The notes under the pieces were generated by a model. That model had not been told where the DNA came from. It saw nothing but the letters and a program-made list of their open reading frames with translations, and searched no databases. The translations under genes were made by a program, and so were the position numbers. 64,000 bases of DNA from Epiperipatus broadwayi (taxonomy: Eukaryota > Onychophora > Udeonychophora > Euonychophora > Peripatidae). The DNA lies in assembly GCA_028023455.1 (NCBI GenBank), contig JAQFVV010000111.1:3076443-3140442 (forward strand). The letters are read 5' to 3'. Below are positions 11,902 to 22,822 of this stretch, piece by piece; the first letter of the stretch is position 1, and each line of letters begins with the position of its first letter.

Positions 11902-11998
11902 ATATATATGAAAGTAATCCACACCTAAACAATGACAATAAACAGATTGAGATTATTGATATTCTTTGATATTGTTTAGGTATGGACTGCTTTCATAT
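11902..11998. repeat. Small hairpin element inside (TA)n
   Basis: Inverted arms of about 28 bp (TGAAAGTAATCCACACCTAA near 11909 with its imperfect complement near 11972-11993) flank a loop of about 37 nt, set in TA repeats. MITE-like. Confidence 0.5.
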
Positions 11999-12011
11999 AT
12001 ATATATATATA

Positions 12012-12047
<36 letters not shown>

Positions 12048-12067
12048 ATATATATATATATATATCA

Positions 12068-12688
12068 TCAACCATTATCAATCGACTGCAGGATGAAGGT
12101 CTCTCCAAGTTTAATCCATCTTCTCTGATCTTTAGCTTCTCTTCTCCACAACACCCCTGCACATTTCATTATTTCATCCATCCATCTCACATGTGGTCTC
12201 TTTCTGGGTCTTTTACAATCTCTTGGAATCCAGTTTAAAATTTCAATTGTCCATCTATTATTATCTCTTCTAGAAATATGTCCAGCCCAACTCCATTTCA
12301 ATCTTTTAATTTTTTTAATAAGGTCACTAACACCTGTTTGTTGTCTTACCCATACATTGCGTTTTCGATCTCTTCTTGTTACTCCCAACATACATCTCTC
12401 CACACTCCTTTGAGTGGTCTGAAGTCTCTGTATTGCTCTTCTATTAAGTGTCCAAGTCTCAGATCCATAAGTAAGAACTGGTAAAACACATTTGTTAAAA
12501 ACCATCCTTTTCAAATACATAGGCATATTTCCTTTTAGTATCAAGTTATTTCTACCAAAAGCACTCCAACCAAGTTTAATTCTATGATTAATTTCCTCCA
12601 TTATGTTTCCATCTGTATTAATAATCTGACCAAGGTATTTGTAACTGTTAACTTCTTCTAATTCTTCATAATCAATCTTTATTTTCAT
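12068..12688 (-). pseudogene. RTE reverse transcriptase, C-terminal block
   Basis: 206 residues of the post-RT region: YKYLGQIINTDG (residues 17-28), PVLTYGSETW (about 70-79), RCMLGVTRRDR (about 98-108) and LKWSWAGHISRR (about 129-140), all standard in LINE polymerases after the palm. Same frame as the preceding block and separated from it by one stop codon. Contains no catalytic aspartates itself. Confidence 0.85.
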
Positions 12689-12700
12689 ATTTTGAGCAAA

Positions 12701-13255
12701 TCAATTAAACATTACTTTAGTCTTTTTAACATTTATCTTTAGTCCTACTTTTCTACTTTCATCTGCTAACTCCTGCAACATTTCCTGCAGCTCTGAAGCA
12801 TTATTTGCAAAAACAACTACATCATCTGCGAAATCTAAATGACTTAAAAACTCTCCATTTACTTTCACTCCTTTAGTTTCCCATTTTAATCCACAAAATA
12901 CTTCTTGCAGCACTGCTGTAAAAAGTTTTGGAGATATTGAGTCACCTTGTCTTACACCTTTCTCAATGTTGATTTTTCCAGTATCATTATGTAATCTAAT
13001 TGTTGCTGTTGCATTTTTATAAATATTCTTTAAAATATGACAATATCCTGGATCTATACCTTGATGATCCAATGCTTTAATCACTGAAGAAATGTGTATA
13101 GAATCGAATGCTTTTTCATAATCTACAAATCCAAAACATAATGACAACTCATATTCATTTGTCCTTTCTATGACTTCCCTCAATACCTGGATATGATCTA
13201 TTGTACTAAAACCACTTTTAAATCCAGCTTGTTCTCTTGCTTGGTGGAAATCCAA
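12701..13255 (-). pseudogene. RTE reverse transcriptase, catalytic palm block
   Basis: 184 residues with palm motif A (FVDYEKAFDSI, about residues 43-53), motif B (GVRQGDSISPKLFT, about 101-114) and motif C (FADDVVVFA, about 142-150). The three catalytic aspartates are all present, so this block looks recently functional, but the ORF is cut off upstream by a frameshift and downstream by a stop. Confidence 0.85.
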
Positions 13256-13278
13256 AGTTCTCTGTAGACGAGCTGTAA

Positions 13279-13983
13279 TTATCTTGGTAAAATTTTTATA
13301 TAAAACTGATAAAAGGCTGATGGTCTGTAATTTCTAATATCTTCTTTATCACCTTTTTTAAATATTAATATTATTACTGCATTCTTCCAATCTTCCGGTA
13401 TATCTTTATCATTTAGACATTTGGTATATAACTTTGCTAAAATTGTTTCTATTTCTTCACCTGCTTCTTTTAATATATCAATTATGATTCCATCATTTCC
13501 TGGAGACTTTCCTTTCTTCATACATTTAATTGTATGTCTCACTTCTTCATTTAAAATTCTGGGCAATTCAGAAGATGTAATAGATATAGGAGGTACTTGT
13601 TCTTTATTACTATATAATTCTTGATAAAAATCTTCTACCAATTTCATGATGTCATCTCTCTTTTTAGTAATAATTCCATCTTTTTTCCTTAATGCAGATA
13701 GAAATTTCCTACCAATACCAAAATGTTGTTTAACATTCTTGAGACTTTTATTTTCTTCTACAGCTCTCCTTGCTATTTCACAGTTATACTTTCTTATATC
13801 ATTTTCAACTCTTTTCCGTACCATTTTACAAAATTCGAGATATTCAATTCTTTTTAATACATCATTTTTGTATATCTTCATATTTCTTCTTTTCTTCATA
13901 AATTCTCTAGTCTCAGTAGAAATTTTATTAGTCAATTGCTGTGAAATAATATTTAAATTTGTTGAAAGTAAAGATCTCTCCAA
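13279..13983 (-). pseudogene. RTE reverse transcriptase, N-terminal block
   Basis: 234 residues including GKSPGNDGIIIDILKEAGEE and WKNAVIILIFKKGDKEDIRN-YRP, the fingers-side motifs of non-LTR reverse transcriptases. The frame is lost just after NYRP by a one-base change and runs into an unrelated C-terminus; the next block resumes in the neighbouring frame. Confidence 0.85.
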
Positions 13984-14060
13984 ACATTGTATGAATAAAA
14001 TTGCAATCTCTCAGAAACATATGACTAAACTATAAATTAAACAATGGGAATAAAATTTAA

Positions 14061-14585
14061 CTCTCCATGTAAATAAATCTTTACTATGTATCTCAACTTA
14101 ATATTCCCAATGCATAATTAATAATTTATAATGACTTTATAAAACTCAAAGTGTTACAAATAAGACAAATTATTGGTAATATATGGCAGCTGAATAATAT
14201 ATATATATATATAAATTTTCTTTCTAAAATTCTTTATAATTTTCCTATAAATCTAATGATTTATTTTCTTCTTTATTTCTTAAATAAAATATCTTTTTTA
14301 AATCTGTTCAAAATTTCAAGGCTTTATCCCGTTTTTCTTCATAGAATTATTTTTTTTTGTTTTATACCATGATTTGCTCTTGCATAAACATTTTTTCTTT
14401 CAATTACCATCTTATCTATATACAAAAGAAACTTATTATTTCTATTTCTATCTTAATCTCCGAACTATGCATATAATATTTATTAGCCAGCAAACAGTAT
14501 AATGTCATTGTGTATTTAAGATGCTTTAATAATTTAAGATGCTTTAATAAATTGTAGTAAAGTGGTGATAAATAAGAGTTCAAGT
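14061..14585. other. AT-rich non-coding stretch
   Basis: Contains a 17-bp tandem duplication (TAAGATGCTTTAATAAT, about 14518-14551). Nothing else seen. Confidence 0.5.
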
Positions 14586-14680
14586 CAAGCATTGGTGGTC
14601 AAGAGGTCAGTGACAGCAGCTTTACAAGTAGTTGTCCCAGGTTAGCAGATTCGCTTCCCGGCTGATACTATGACACATGG
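14586..14680 (+). repeat. tRNA-derived SINE head
   Basis: CAAGCATTGGTGGTCAAGAG, B-box-like GCAGATTCGCTTCCCGG and the shared end CTGATACTATGACACAT. Same family as 1982-2084. Confidence 0.55.
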
Positions 14681-14817
14681 GAAGAAATAAGAGTTCAAGA
14701 GATTTGAATGCCAAAAACGATAGAATTATGGTATATGAACTTTGACATTCAGAGGTTTATCCTACTTCTGGGCTAAATGATGAAAAACATGCTAGTAAAA
14801 AGTAAAAATCAGTGTAT

Positions 14818-15053
14818 AGCAAAGAAATTATTTTTTAATTTTATATAGGCATTTTTAATTTTGTAGTTATTCTAGTGTATTTTGTTTATTATATTTATAT
14901 CATTTGATATATATATATATATACACTGTGAAATAATATTTAAATTTGTTGAAAGTAAAGATCTCTCTGACCATTACACAAATAGAATTGCAATCTCACA
15001 GAAACTCATATGTCTAACTATAAATTAAACTGTGAAAATAAAATTTTATTCCT
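14818..15053 (-). mobile_element. Internally deleted copy of the RTE element
   Basis: 14818-14900 matches the element's 3' part (11828-11905), and 14934-15053 matches its 5' coding edge and flank (13938-14060), in the same order and orientation. They are joined at a short (TA)n. About 1.9 kb of coding DNA is missing. A duplication followed by deletion through TA repeats would explain it. Confidence 0.65.
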
Positions 15054-15255
15054 AATGTGAATAGAAATAGTCTTCTTCTAGAGTGAAATATTTGTAATTT
15101 CTTTTAATATATATATGATAAACAAAAATGCAAGTTAAAAAACTTGCTAACGCTTGTATTTATGTCCACAGATGGCGTCCTACCAAGACTGCCAATCAAG
15201 CGTGTTTTGTTTACATAAACGTCAGAGTAGTTAGTATTCACTATCTCTAACTATA

Positions 15256-15313
15256 ATTCCACTTTCAGATCATGATTTCAAGCTATTTGCTATCGTCAGT
15301 GAAAGACAGGAAT
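15256..15313 (-). ncRNA. Hammerhead ribozyme, family A copy 1
   Basis: Minus-strand copy of the 58-nt type I fold described at 16447-16504. All core bases are intact. Confidence 0.7.
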
Positions 15314-15661
15314 AAAGAAACTAGATCTGAATACAAACTCTGAGCGTTTATGAAACAATTTCTATTCAGCTTGCAAGCGTGAATTTTTTAGACACGTAAT
15401 GTCTTCAAACTCAGCATAGCAAACCAGATAGCTACATGGGTCTGATCTCAGTTCAGCATCACCACATAGTAGAAGCCTCTGCAATCTATATCATTGCAAG
15501 AAAGACCTCATAGGTACATTTATGATAAACAAAAATGCAAGTTAAAAAACTTGCTAACGCTTGTATTATGTCCACAGATGGCGTCCTACCAAGACTGCCA
15601 ATCAAGCGTGTTTTGTTTACATAAACGTCAGAGTAGTTAGTATTCACTATCTCTAACTATA

Positions 15662-15719
15662 ATTCCACTTTCAGATCATGATTTCAAGCTATTTGCTATC
15701 GTCAGTGAAAGACAGGAAT
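15662..15719 (-). ncRNA. Hammerhead ribozyme, family A copy 2
   Basis: Identical to copy 1. Spacing is 406 because this unit lacks one T in TTGTATTTATG. Confidence 0.7.
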
Positions 15720-16039
15720 AAAGAAACTAGATCTGAATACAAACTCTGAGCGTTTATGAAACAATTTCTATTCAGCTTGCAAGCGTGAATTTTTTAGACA
15801 CGTAATGTCTTCAAACTCAGCATAGCAAACCAGATAGCTACATGAGGTCTTTCTTGCAATGATATAGATTGCAGAGGCTTCTACTATGTGGTGATGCTGA
15901 ACTGAGATCAGACCCATGTAGCTATCTGGTTTGCTATGCTGAGTTTGAAGACATTACGTGTCTAAAAAATTCACGCTTGCAAGCTGAATAGAAATTGTTT
16001 CATAAACGCTCAGAGTTTGTATTCAGATCTAGTTTCTTT

Positions 16040-16097
16040 ATTCCTGTCTTTCACTGACGATAGCAAATAGCTTGAAATCATGATCTGAAAGTGGAAT
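16040..16097 (+). ncRNA. Hammerhead ribozyme, family A copy 3
   Basis: First plus-strand copy. Predicted cleavage is between 16085 and 16086. Confidence 0.7.
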
Positions 16098-16446
16098 TAT
16101 AGTTAGAGATAGTGAATACTAACTACTCTGACGTTTATGTAAACAAAACACGCTTGATTGGCAGTCTTGGTAGGACGCCATCTGTGGACATAAATACAAG
16201 CGTTAGCAAGTTTTTTAACTTGCATTTTTGTTTATCATAAATGTACCTATGAGGTCTTTCTTGCAATGATATAGATTGCAGAGGCTTCTACTATGTGGTG
16301 ATGCTGAACTGAGATCAGACCCATGTAGCTATCTGGTTTGCTATGCTGAGTTTGAAGACATTACGTGTCTAAAAAATTCACGCTTGCAAGCTGAATAGAA
16401 ATTGTTTCATAAACGCTCAGAGTTTGTATTCAGATCTAGTTTCTTT

Positions 16447-16504
16447 ATTCCTGTCTTTCACTGACGATAGCAAATAGCTTGAAATCATGATCTGAAAGTG
16501 GAAT
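16447..16504 (+). ncRNA. Hammerhead ribozyme, family A copy 4 (reference fold)
   Basis: Stem I is ATTCC (16447-16451) with GGAAT (16500-16504) and CTTTCA (16455-16460) with TGAAAG (16493-16498), with an internal loop TGT opposite T. Core CTGACGA is at 16461-16467. Stem II is TAGC/GCTT around loop AAATA (three pairs plus a T-T mismatch at 10.1-11.1). GAAA is at 16481-16484. Stem III is ATC/GAT with a 2-nt loop. The cleavage triplet is AUC with H17 at 16492. C3, U4, G5, A6, G8, A9, G12, A13 and A14 are all present. A very short stem III is typical of retrozyme and Penelope hammerheads. The T-T mismatch may weaken activity. Confidence 0.72.
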
Positions 16505-16853
16505 TATAGTTAGAGATAGTGAATACTAACTACTCTGACGTTTATGTAAACAAAACACGCTTGATTGGCAGTCTTGGTAGGACGCCATCTGTGGACATAA
16601 ATACAAGCGTTAGCAAGTTTTTTAACTTGCATTTTTGTTTATCATAAATGTACCTATGAGGTCTTTCTTGCAATGATATAGATTGCAGAGGCTTCTACTA
16701 TGTGGTGATGCTGAACTGAGATCAGACCCATGTAGCTATCTGGTTTGCTATGCTGAGTTTGAAGACATTACGTGTCTAAAAAATTCACGCTTGCAAGCTG
16801 AATAGAAATTGTTTCATAAACGCTCAGAGTTTGTATTCAGATCTAGTTTCTTT

Positions 16854-16911
16854 ATTCCTGTCTTTCACTGACGATAGCAAATAGCTTGAAATCATGATCT
16901 GAAAGTGGAAT
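16854..16911 (+). ncRNA. Hammerhead ribozyme, family A copy 5
   Basis: Identical to copy 4, exactly 407 bp downstream. Confidence 0.7.
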
Positions 16912-17260
16912 TATAGTTAGAGATAGTGAATACTAACTACTCTGACGTTTATGTAAACAAAACACGCTTGATTGGCAGTCTTGGTAGGACGCCATCTGTG
17001 GACATAAATACAAGCGTTAGCAAGTTTTTTAACTTGCATTTTTGTTTATCATAAATGTACCTATGAGGTCTTTCTTGCAATGATATAGATTGCAGAGGCT
17101 TCTACTATGTGGTGATGCTGAACTGAGATCAGACCCATGTAGCTATCTGGTTTGCTATGCTGAGTTTGAAGACATTACGTGTCTAAAAAATTCACGCTTG
17201 CAAGCTGAATAGAAATTGTTTCATAAACGCTCAGAGTTTGTATTCAGATCTAGTTTCTTT

Positions 17261-17318
17261 ATTCCTGTCTTTCACTGACGATAGCAAATAGCTTGAAATC
17301 ATGATCTGAAAGTGGAAT
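17261..17318 (+). ncRNA. Hammerhead ribozyme, family A copy 6
   Basis: Identical to copy 4, 407 bp after copy 5. The unit is truncated about 90 bp further on at the TA repeat. Confidence 0.7.
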
Positions 17319-17406
17319 TATAGTTAGAGATAGTGAATACTAACTACTCTGACGTTTATGTAAACAAAACACGCTTGATTGGCAGTCTTGGTAGGACACC
17401 ATCTGT

Positions 17407-17408
<2 letters not shown>

Positions 17409-17445
<37 letters not shown>

Positions 17446-18553
17446 TTAATATATATATATATATTTGAACATATTTAAGTTTTGAATTTAAATGGTATGC
17501 AGGTATGGTATTTACATAGAAGATCAGACTTTCATAATATCTGATGAAAAGATTCAAGTGTCTATTAAAATTAAATTTAAGTTGAGAAATGAAGGTTGCA
17601 CTTAAAATATATATGAATATATTGAAATGGTATATTTTCTCACACATCCTGTTTCATCTACTATGTCCCATAGTAGTAATTATTCTAGAATTAAACCCTG
17701 CCAAGTATACATATATCCACATATATTTATGTATATCCACATGTAATTATGTATATCTGTGTCTTTATACATATATTTATATGTTAAATTAAATGCATGT
17801 CTGTGTAAACATTGTCATATATATGTGGACACACTTATATATATGTGAGGGAGCTGTGATATGAAACTGATTTAATAGCAATACAGTGAGATTATAATTA
17901 TAAATCTTTAATTTAACATAATGTATATGTGTAAATTTATTGCTCATTTGTTCAAACATCATGTGGTTGAGTGTTAGTATTCATTCATTTATAGTTAAAA
18001 TCTTCAAAGTGCATGTGCAACAGCGTAATGCTGTGTTAAATATTACAGTTTACAAACATCGCGCTATAAAAAATGATTTATTTACATCATATATATATAT
18101 ATATGCTCAATTCCATGGGTCACTAACATAGATATATAACAAAATGTTTACACAGAAATTATTTAGTTTCTAAAAATATTAAATAGTTCTTATTAAAACG
18201 ATCACCCCACATGCATCTGTTTTAGAATTGTATGGAGGTCAAATATAAAATCTTAAAATAACAAATTTTAAAGCACACCTTGGGTTACAGCAAACACGAT
18301 CATGCAGCAGTATTTTCTATTAGCTAGGAAGTCACATTTGTTTTTACTAGGATGTAAATGTGAGATTTAAAAAATGAACAAAAGAATGTTAAATTTAAAG
18401 ATAATGGATTTTACACTATAAAACTTGACTTATAGATAAATATGACAGGGGATCAGAAATCTAGTTTATAAACCCCATTTTCAGCACTCAATAACTCTCT
18501 CTTGTATTATAATCTAAGCAGTTGCTACAGGAAGCTACACCCATTGAAAATTT
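17409..18553. other. (TA)n and AT-rich non-coding stretch
   Basis: (TA)n at 17409-17439 and 17449-17463, then TA/CA-rich DNA. A segment at about 18005-18100 (AAGTGCATGTGCAACAGCGT onward) is repeated in diverged form at about 36668-36750. No gene seen. Confidence 0.5.
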
Positions 18554-18661
18554 GACATGAGTAGCCAGGAAGAACTCAACTTTGCCATCTTTCTATGGAA
18601 GAAACATGACATGAGTAGCTAGGAAGGACTCAACCTTGCCATCTTTCTATGGAAGAAACAT
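18554..18661 (+). repeat. 54-bp tandem duplication
   Basis: Two copies (18554-18607 and 18608-18661) of GACATGAGTAGC..., with four differences. The following 170 bp is richer in GC and holds a 65-codon frame (18636-18833) of no recognisable family. Confidence 0.85.
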
Positions 18662-20690
18662 GACCTTTAGCATAACCTGCAGGCTGCACAACAATCATCA
18701 TTGCTGTCAGGATGGAGGAGTTCAATACCACCAGCTGCCAAGAGAAGATATCAAGGAAGAGCAATCTATCCAGAGAAGTGATGGTGCCCCCTCCAAAATG
18801 CCAGACAACTCAGCCTCTAAAAGAAATCAGTAATATTCTTCAATGCAGAGCTTTATAAATCTATGAAATTTATAATATTTCAAAAATCTAACTATGAATG
18901 TTCATAAAGCCATAATTCTTCATTAATTAAATCTTTGTTTAAAATAAACCTATAAATGTAACTGTAAAAGATTGCCTATCACTGTAACTTTAAGCAAGTT
19001 CCTAAATTGTAATAACTAAATCATTTATTAATTTAATCTTTCCTATAATCTGTGGCCATACCTAATTTCTATTAGATTGATTTCACTTTAAATTTATGTG
19101 CTATGCTATCCCTTCATTTCAAAGCAGAGAGTAATTAATATAAACCTTTGGTAAGAGTTAGAAGCTCTCCAGTAAAATATTTTATTGCTTTATTAGCCAG
19201 CATAAATCGCTACATGTTCATTGTTATATCATATATGTTTTACTTAAGCTGACATTTATTAGCTTGTTAGAGAGGTTTGCAATTATTATTATTTCTTAGT
19301 TAAATAATGGCCAGAGATAATATCAGAAGCATATTTATAATTATTATAAAACCCTAAATATGCTTTTCCCTCCCTAGTTAATTATAAAGGAATATATACA
19401 AATTCCATTTATTAAAACTAGATTGCTATTAATGAACCCCTTTTAGCATGATTAAGGTACACTAATTTGAGAACTGGGTAAAGGTAGTTTCTGCTGAAGG
19501 AAGCTATAGATTTAAGTGCAATTAAAATTGTCTTAATACATTAATAAGTGTTACAAATATGTTTTTACTAAGCACTATTGTGTATTACGCATTGCTATGC
19601 TTTCTTTTATATGGGTTCATGGTGATAGGCCACCCCATTATTTGGTTCAAACAGGAAGATTTCTAGAACTGGAATATGAGGGTCCAGAACCACATTCATT
19701 TGCTATGACATACTAAACTAAACATTCTTTATTGCCTAGAAAGTCATATGGTCAAAGGGTACTGAGTACTAGGTACTGAATCCTGTGAATAATTTCACAT
19801 TCATACCACAATCTTTAATTTAGTATTTAGCACCATAGCCTCAGACACCCAGTTATGGCAACCAGTTTGTTCTGCCCTATTTGGAATTGGGCCTAACCTG
19901 GAATCTGGTTTGCTAAGGGAATCTGTATTAGAGCATATTAATTGCTCATTGATAATAATTTAGAATTAGCAACTTAATGCTTTATATTATATCATCCTTG
20001 TAATGTTTAGCTTATTGCTTGCAAACTTGAGGATGGTTGATATGCCATATAGGCATGAATCTTTAATTACCAATAATAAATTGGATGAAGTGATTATTAT
20101 TAAGATGTGACTTCTGTACTATAATTATCCCATCATTGTTGTAACGCCTGTGCATTATACTCCACAACCAATGGACATCTTTTTATTTCTTATGCTAAAT
20201 CAGTTTATTTAGTTTTGTTTATTAAAGATGTTTAAATTTAATATTGTTTAGTTTGTCTCTCGCAATCTATTCCAAGTCAAATTCAAATCAAATCTAAATT
20301 AAAATATGATCTTATTAACATATATATTATAATGGAAAATATATATACATTTCATTAAAATTTTTTTTTGTAGATATCTAATGATGAGTTAAATGCACAA
20401 ACATTCAAAATGCACAAATAATGAGTTATTAATTTATTAATAAGTTTCTTTTAAATATTGAAAATAAAATAAACTTAAAGAATTTATAGAATGGAAGCAA
20501 AGATTCTAACCTTAAAATAAAACAATAATAAAAACCTTTTAATCTTAAAAATAACAAAGAGAGTTGTTTCTTAACAAAAATAAAATTACAAACAGGTCCT
20601 TAGGGCAAAATGATCATTAAAAAGATTACAAAATAAGACTTGCTTTTCCCGCCCAAGATATATATGCACACAGACCACAGAAAAAAAATC
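18662..20690. other. AT-rich non-coding stretch
   Basis: Apart from the unassigned 65-codon frame at its left end, no gene, RNA or clear repeat seen. Confidence 0.5.
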
Positions 20691-20697
20691 TACTTAC

Positions 20698-20767
20698 CAC
20701 AGAACCAATGAAATACATATGAAATATGTCGATGGATCTGAGGATTCCTAGATAAGATGCTTCAGGA
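20698..20767 (-). CDS. Candidate 70-bp internal exon on the minus strand
   Basis: On the minus strand a pyrimidine-rich TTTTTCTTTTTATAG acceptor precedes 70 bases open in one frame, followed by GTG|GTAAGTA, a near-consensus donor. It would encode PEASYLGILRSIDIFHMYFI plus three residues (hydrophobic), entering in phase 2 and leaving in phase 0. Base composition is less AT-rich than the surroundings. I do not recognise the protein and saw no partner exons. Confidence 0.35.
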
Positions 20768-20829
20768 CTATAAAAAGAAAAATTCAAAAGAAATAGTATT
20801 AGGATTTTAATTTGTTTGTTGTTGTTCAA

Positions 20830-21059
20830 AAGAAACCTAAAAGTAGATCAAAGTAGGAGAGTGGTTGTTGTCTTTGCAACAATGTAATTCATTTAATCAT
20901 GCTTCCCTCAGTCTGACTGGCCAAAGGCAGCTTTCATCTCTGTGTGTCCCAGGATCAAACCACCAGAACCATAAATCATCATCATTTACAAGGAATGGCT
21001 CTTGCATAAACTCAGATCATCATGAAGGAACGAACGTAGAGAAAGGAAGGAAAGTATAA
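20830..21059. other. GC-richer island, possible repeat or exon
   Basis: About 230 bp with markedly higher GC. Both strands have short frames (plus 20865-21059; minus with DDDLWFWWFDPG), neither recognisable. It ends in GGAAGGAAAG. It could be a dispersed repeat fragment or a non-coding exon. Confidence 0.3.
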
Positions 21060-22329
21060 AATATTGGTAAAAATGAATTATAAACACTCTTTAATTTAAA
21101 ATCTCCAAACTTTATTTTCCTTTAAATATGAATTATAGACTTTCTCTCATGATCAAATCTGAATTTTATTTTCATAAACTTTACAATGTTAAAAGTCTTA
21201 TCTAAAATTTAAATATAATCTTTTTAAAATATGTATTATATATTTTTTTTATGCTTAGTGTAAGGCCTGTTGGTAATAGGGTAGGAGTTTGCAATTGCAA
21301 ACATAAATTTAAAAATAAAATGGAACACATTATTATTTGTGCATTATTGGATTTTAAAAACAGATCAAAAGCATTATTTGATTTTAAAATAAGTTTAATT
21401 AATTACTACTCTTAAATACATCATGTGATTTAAAAATTAGTTAAATACCTTAAACTAAATATTTTTTTTTAAAGAATAAACTAAATTATTAAATTGACTT
21501 AAATGTAAGTTGGGTGTAGATGGCTGCTTAGATCCATTTGAGTAGAAGTTATTTTAAGGGGATTTTAATTTCAGATTATTTGTTTCATAGTTGAGTCGAT
21601 GCTGGTGGAGAAATATATGGATGTTTATATCAATGCAATGTGAAGCGTGTTAGCATACAGGGCACCGTGATGTAGCCACAGTGTTGCAATGGATGTGGAG
21701 TATTTTTCATGACATTGATTTTTTTTAGCTCTATGGATAGAGACTATAAGTCAGCAAGGACCGCTCTCCCTTCCATATGAAGCATTTTTAAAAAAATGTG
21801 TTATATAAATGATTCATTCACCAGACAGATGCACATTTCTGTACTGAACAAGGTTCATTTTTTAAAAAATAATATCATGCTGCAGATGCACATTCCTGTC
21901 AGCATGGTTTTATGCTAACATCTTCATATTGCATTGGTGGCTTCTATATATCAAAAAGCTAGCATTGGTTTAGCTGCAAATTTTTAATCTGAAATTAAAC
22001 ATTTCAAAAATCTTTTAAGTGTGTAGTCTAGGATAATGTCTTTTATCAGGGATATGCAAACTCAGATTAAAAAAAACCCTATAAACTCAATGTGAGATTC
22101 TATAAACCTTCTAGTCTCAAGAGGGGTTGGGTCTTTAATGTTATTAATTTTCTGGTTATTAATATAATAATTTTATATTATGCATTTTATAACAGAACCA
22201 ATATTGTTTGTAATTCTATTCATATAAGGAACAACTTTTAATGACTATTTTTTTGTTGTCATTAAGGATATAATTTTGATTTTTTTAAAATTTTAATCAT
22301 TGGTTATCAAGACATTGCTTATATAAAAT
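21060..22329. other. AT-rich non-coding stretch
   Basis: No gene or clear repeat seen. 21590-21780 is slightly GC-richer but has no long frame. Confidence 0.5.
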
Positions 22330-22465
22330 TGCTGCTGGACTTAACTGTAATATGTAATATTTACAAATCTTAATAATTAGAGGGCATTTGAACCCAGATT
22401 TTCAAGCTCCCTTTAGTCACCCACTCCATCTTATGCAACCAATACACATGATCATATATATTGTA
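22330..22465 (-). repeat. Family B unit fragment without ribozyme
   Basis: AGAGGGCATTTGAACCCAGA, TTTCAAGCTCCCTTTAGTCA and CCACTCCATCTTATG match the arm of the family B unit at 24825-24895; it stops just before the hammerhead. Confidence 0.6.
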
Positions 22466-22822
22466 ATGTTTTTCATGTTTGGTTAGGGCTTCTATTACAT
22501 ACTAGAATGTGTGAGTTAATCAAGCTATGAAGAAGAAAAATATTTCATTCATATTTCTAAAAACATAGCTATATTTCTGGATTAACTAGACCTAATAATT
22601 ATTATGATTTGAATGGGTGGAAGCATCAGTTTTTAATTTATAAAGGAGGGCACCAAAGTCATTTAGACTTACGGATTCTGCATCAAGCACATTGTAACTT
22701 ACAAAGCAAATAATTTATAAGATCGGAAATTTATGATTTCCCATAGCTTAATTTATTTTCAGAGAATATTTCTTCCAGGACTTAATACTTTGGACAGACT
22801 TAAACATGCATTTATATATATA
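22466..22822. other. AT-rich non-coding stretch
   Basis: Nothing recognisable seen between two family B fragments. Confidence 0.5.

Larger units (their letters stand above)
11826..14060 (-). mobile_element. RTE-type non-LTR retrotransposon, 5'-truncated and broken
   Basis: A reverse-transcriptase region read from about 13983 down to 12068, followed by an AT-rich 3' part with (TA)n at 11995-12066. The three coding blocks are separated by one frameshift (between 13279 and 13255) and one in-frame stop (between 12701 and 12688). The N-terminal APE-type endonuclease is absent, as is usual for 5'-truncated LINE copies. The edges at 11826 and 14060 are defined by a second, internally deleted copy at 14818-15053. 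Confidence 0.8.
15115..17408. mobile_element. Family A hammerhead array: 407-bp units, two inverted then four direct
   Basis: Six copies, nearly identical, of a 407-bp unit. Two lie in one orientation (from 15115 and 15522, the second cut at about 15844) and four in the reverse, the last cut at about 17408. The start ATGATAAACAAAAATGCAAG recurs at 15115 and 15522; ATGTACCTATGAGGTC recurs at 16241, 16648 and 17055, exactly 407 apart. The orientation switch at 15842-15844 shares ATG. Each unit has one hammerhead ribozyme. Both outer edges abut (TA)n. No unit encodes a protein. Near identity means recent formation. Best reading: a retrozyme-like retroposon inserted from a multimeric RNA. Confidence 0.8.

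Noticed and set aside
15115-17408. Possible CRISPR-like or satellite array
   Set aside because: Units are 407 bp with no short direct repeats and spacers, and the array includes an inverted half, so neither CRISPR nor a simple satellite fits.
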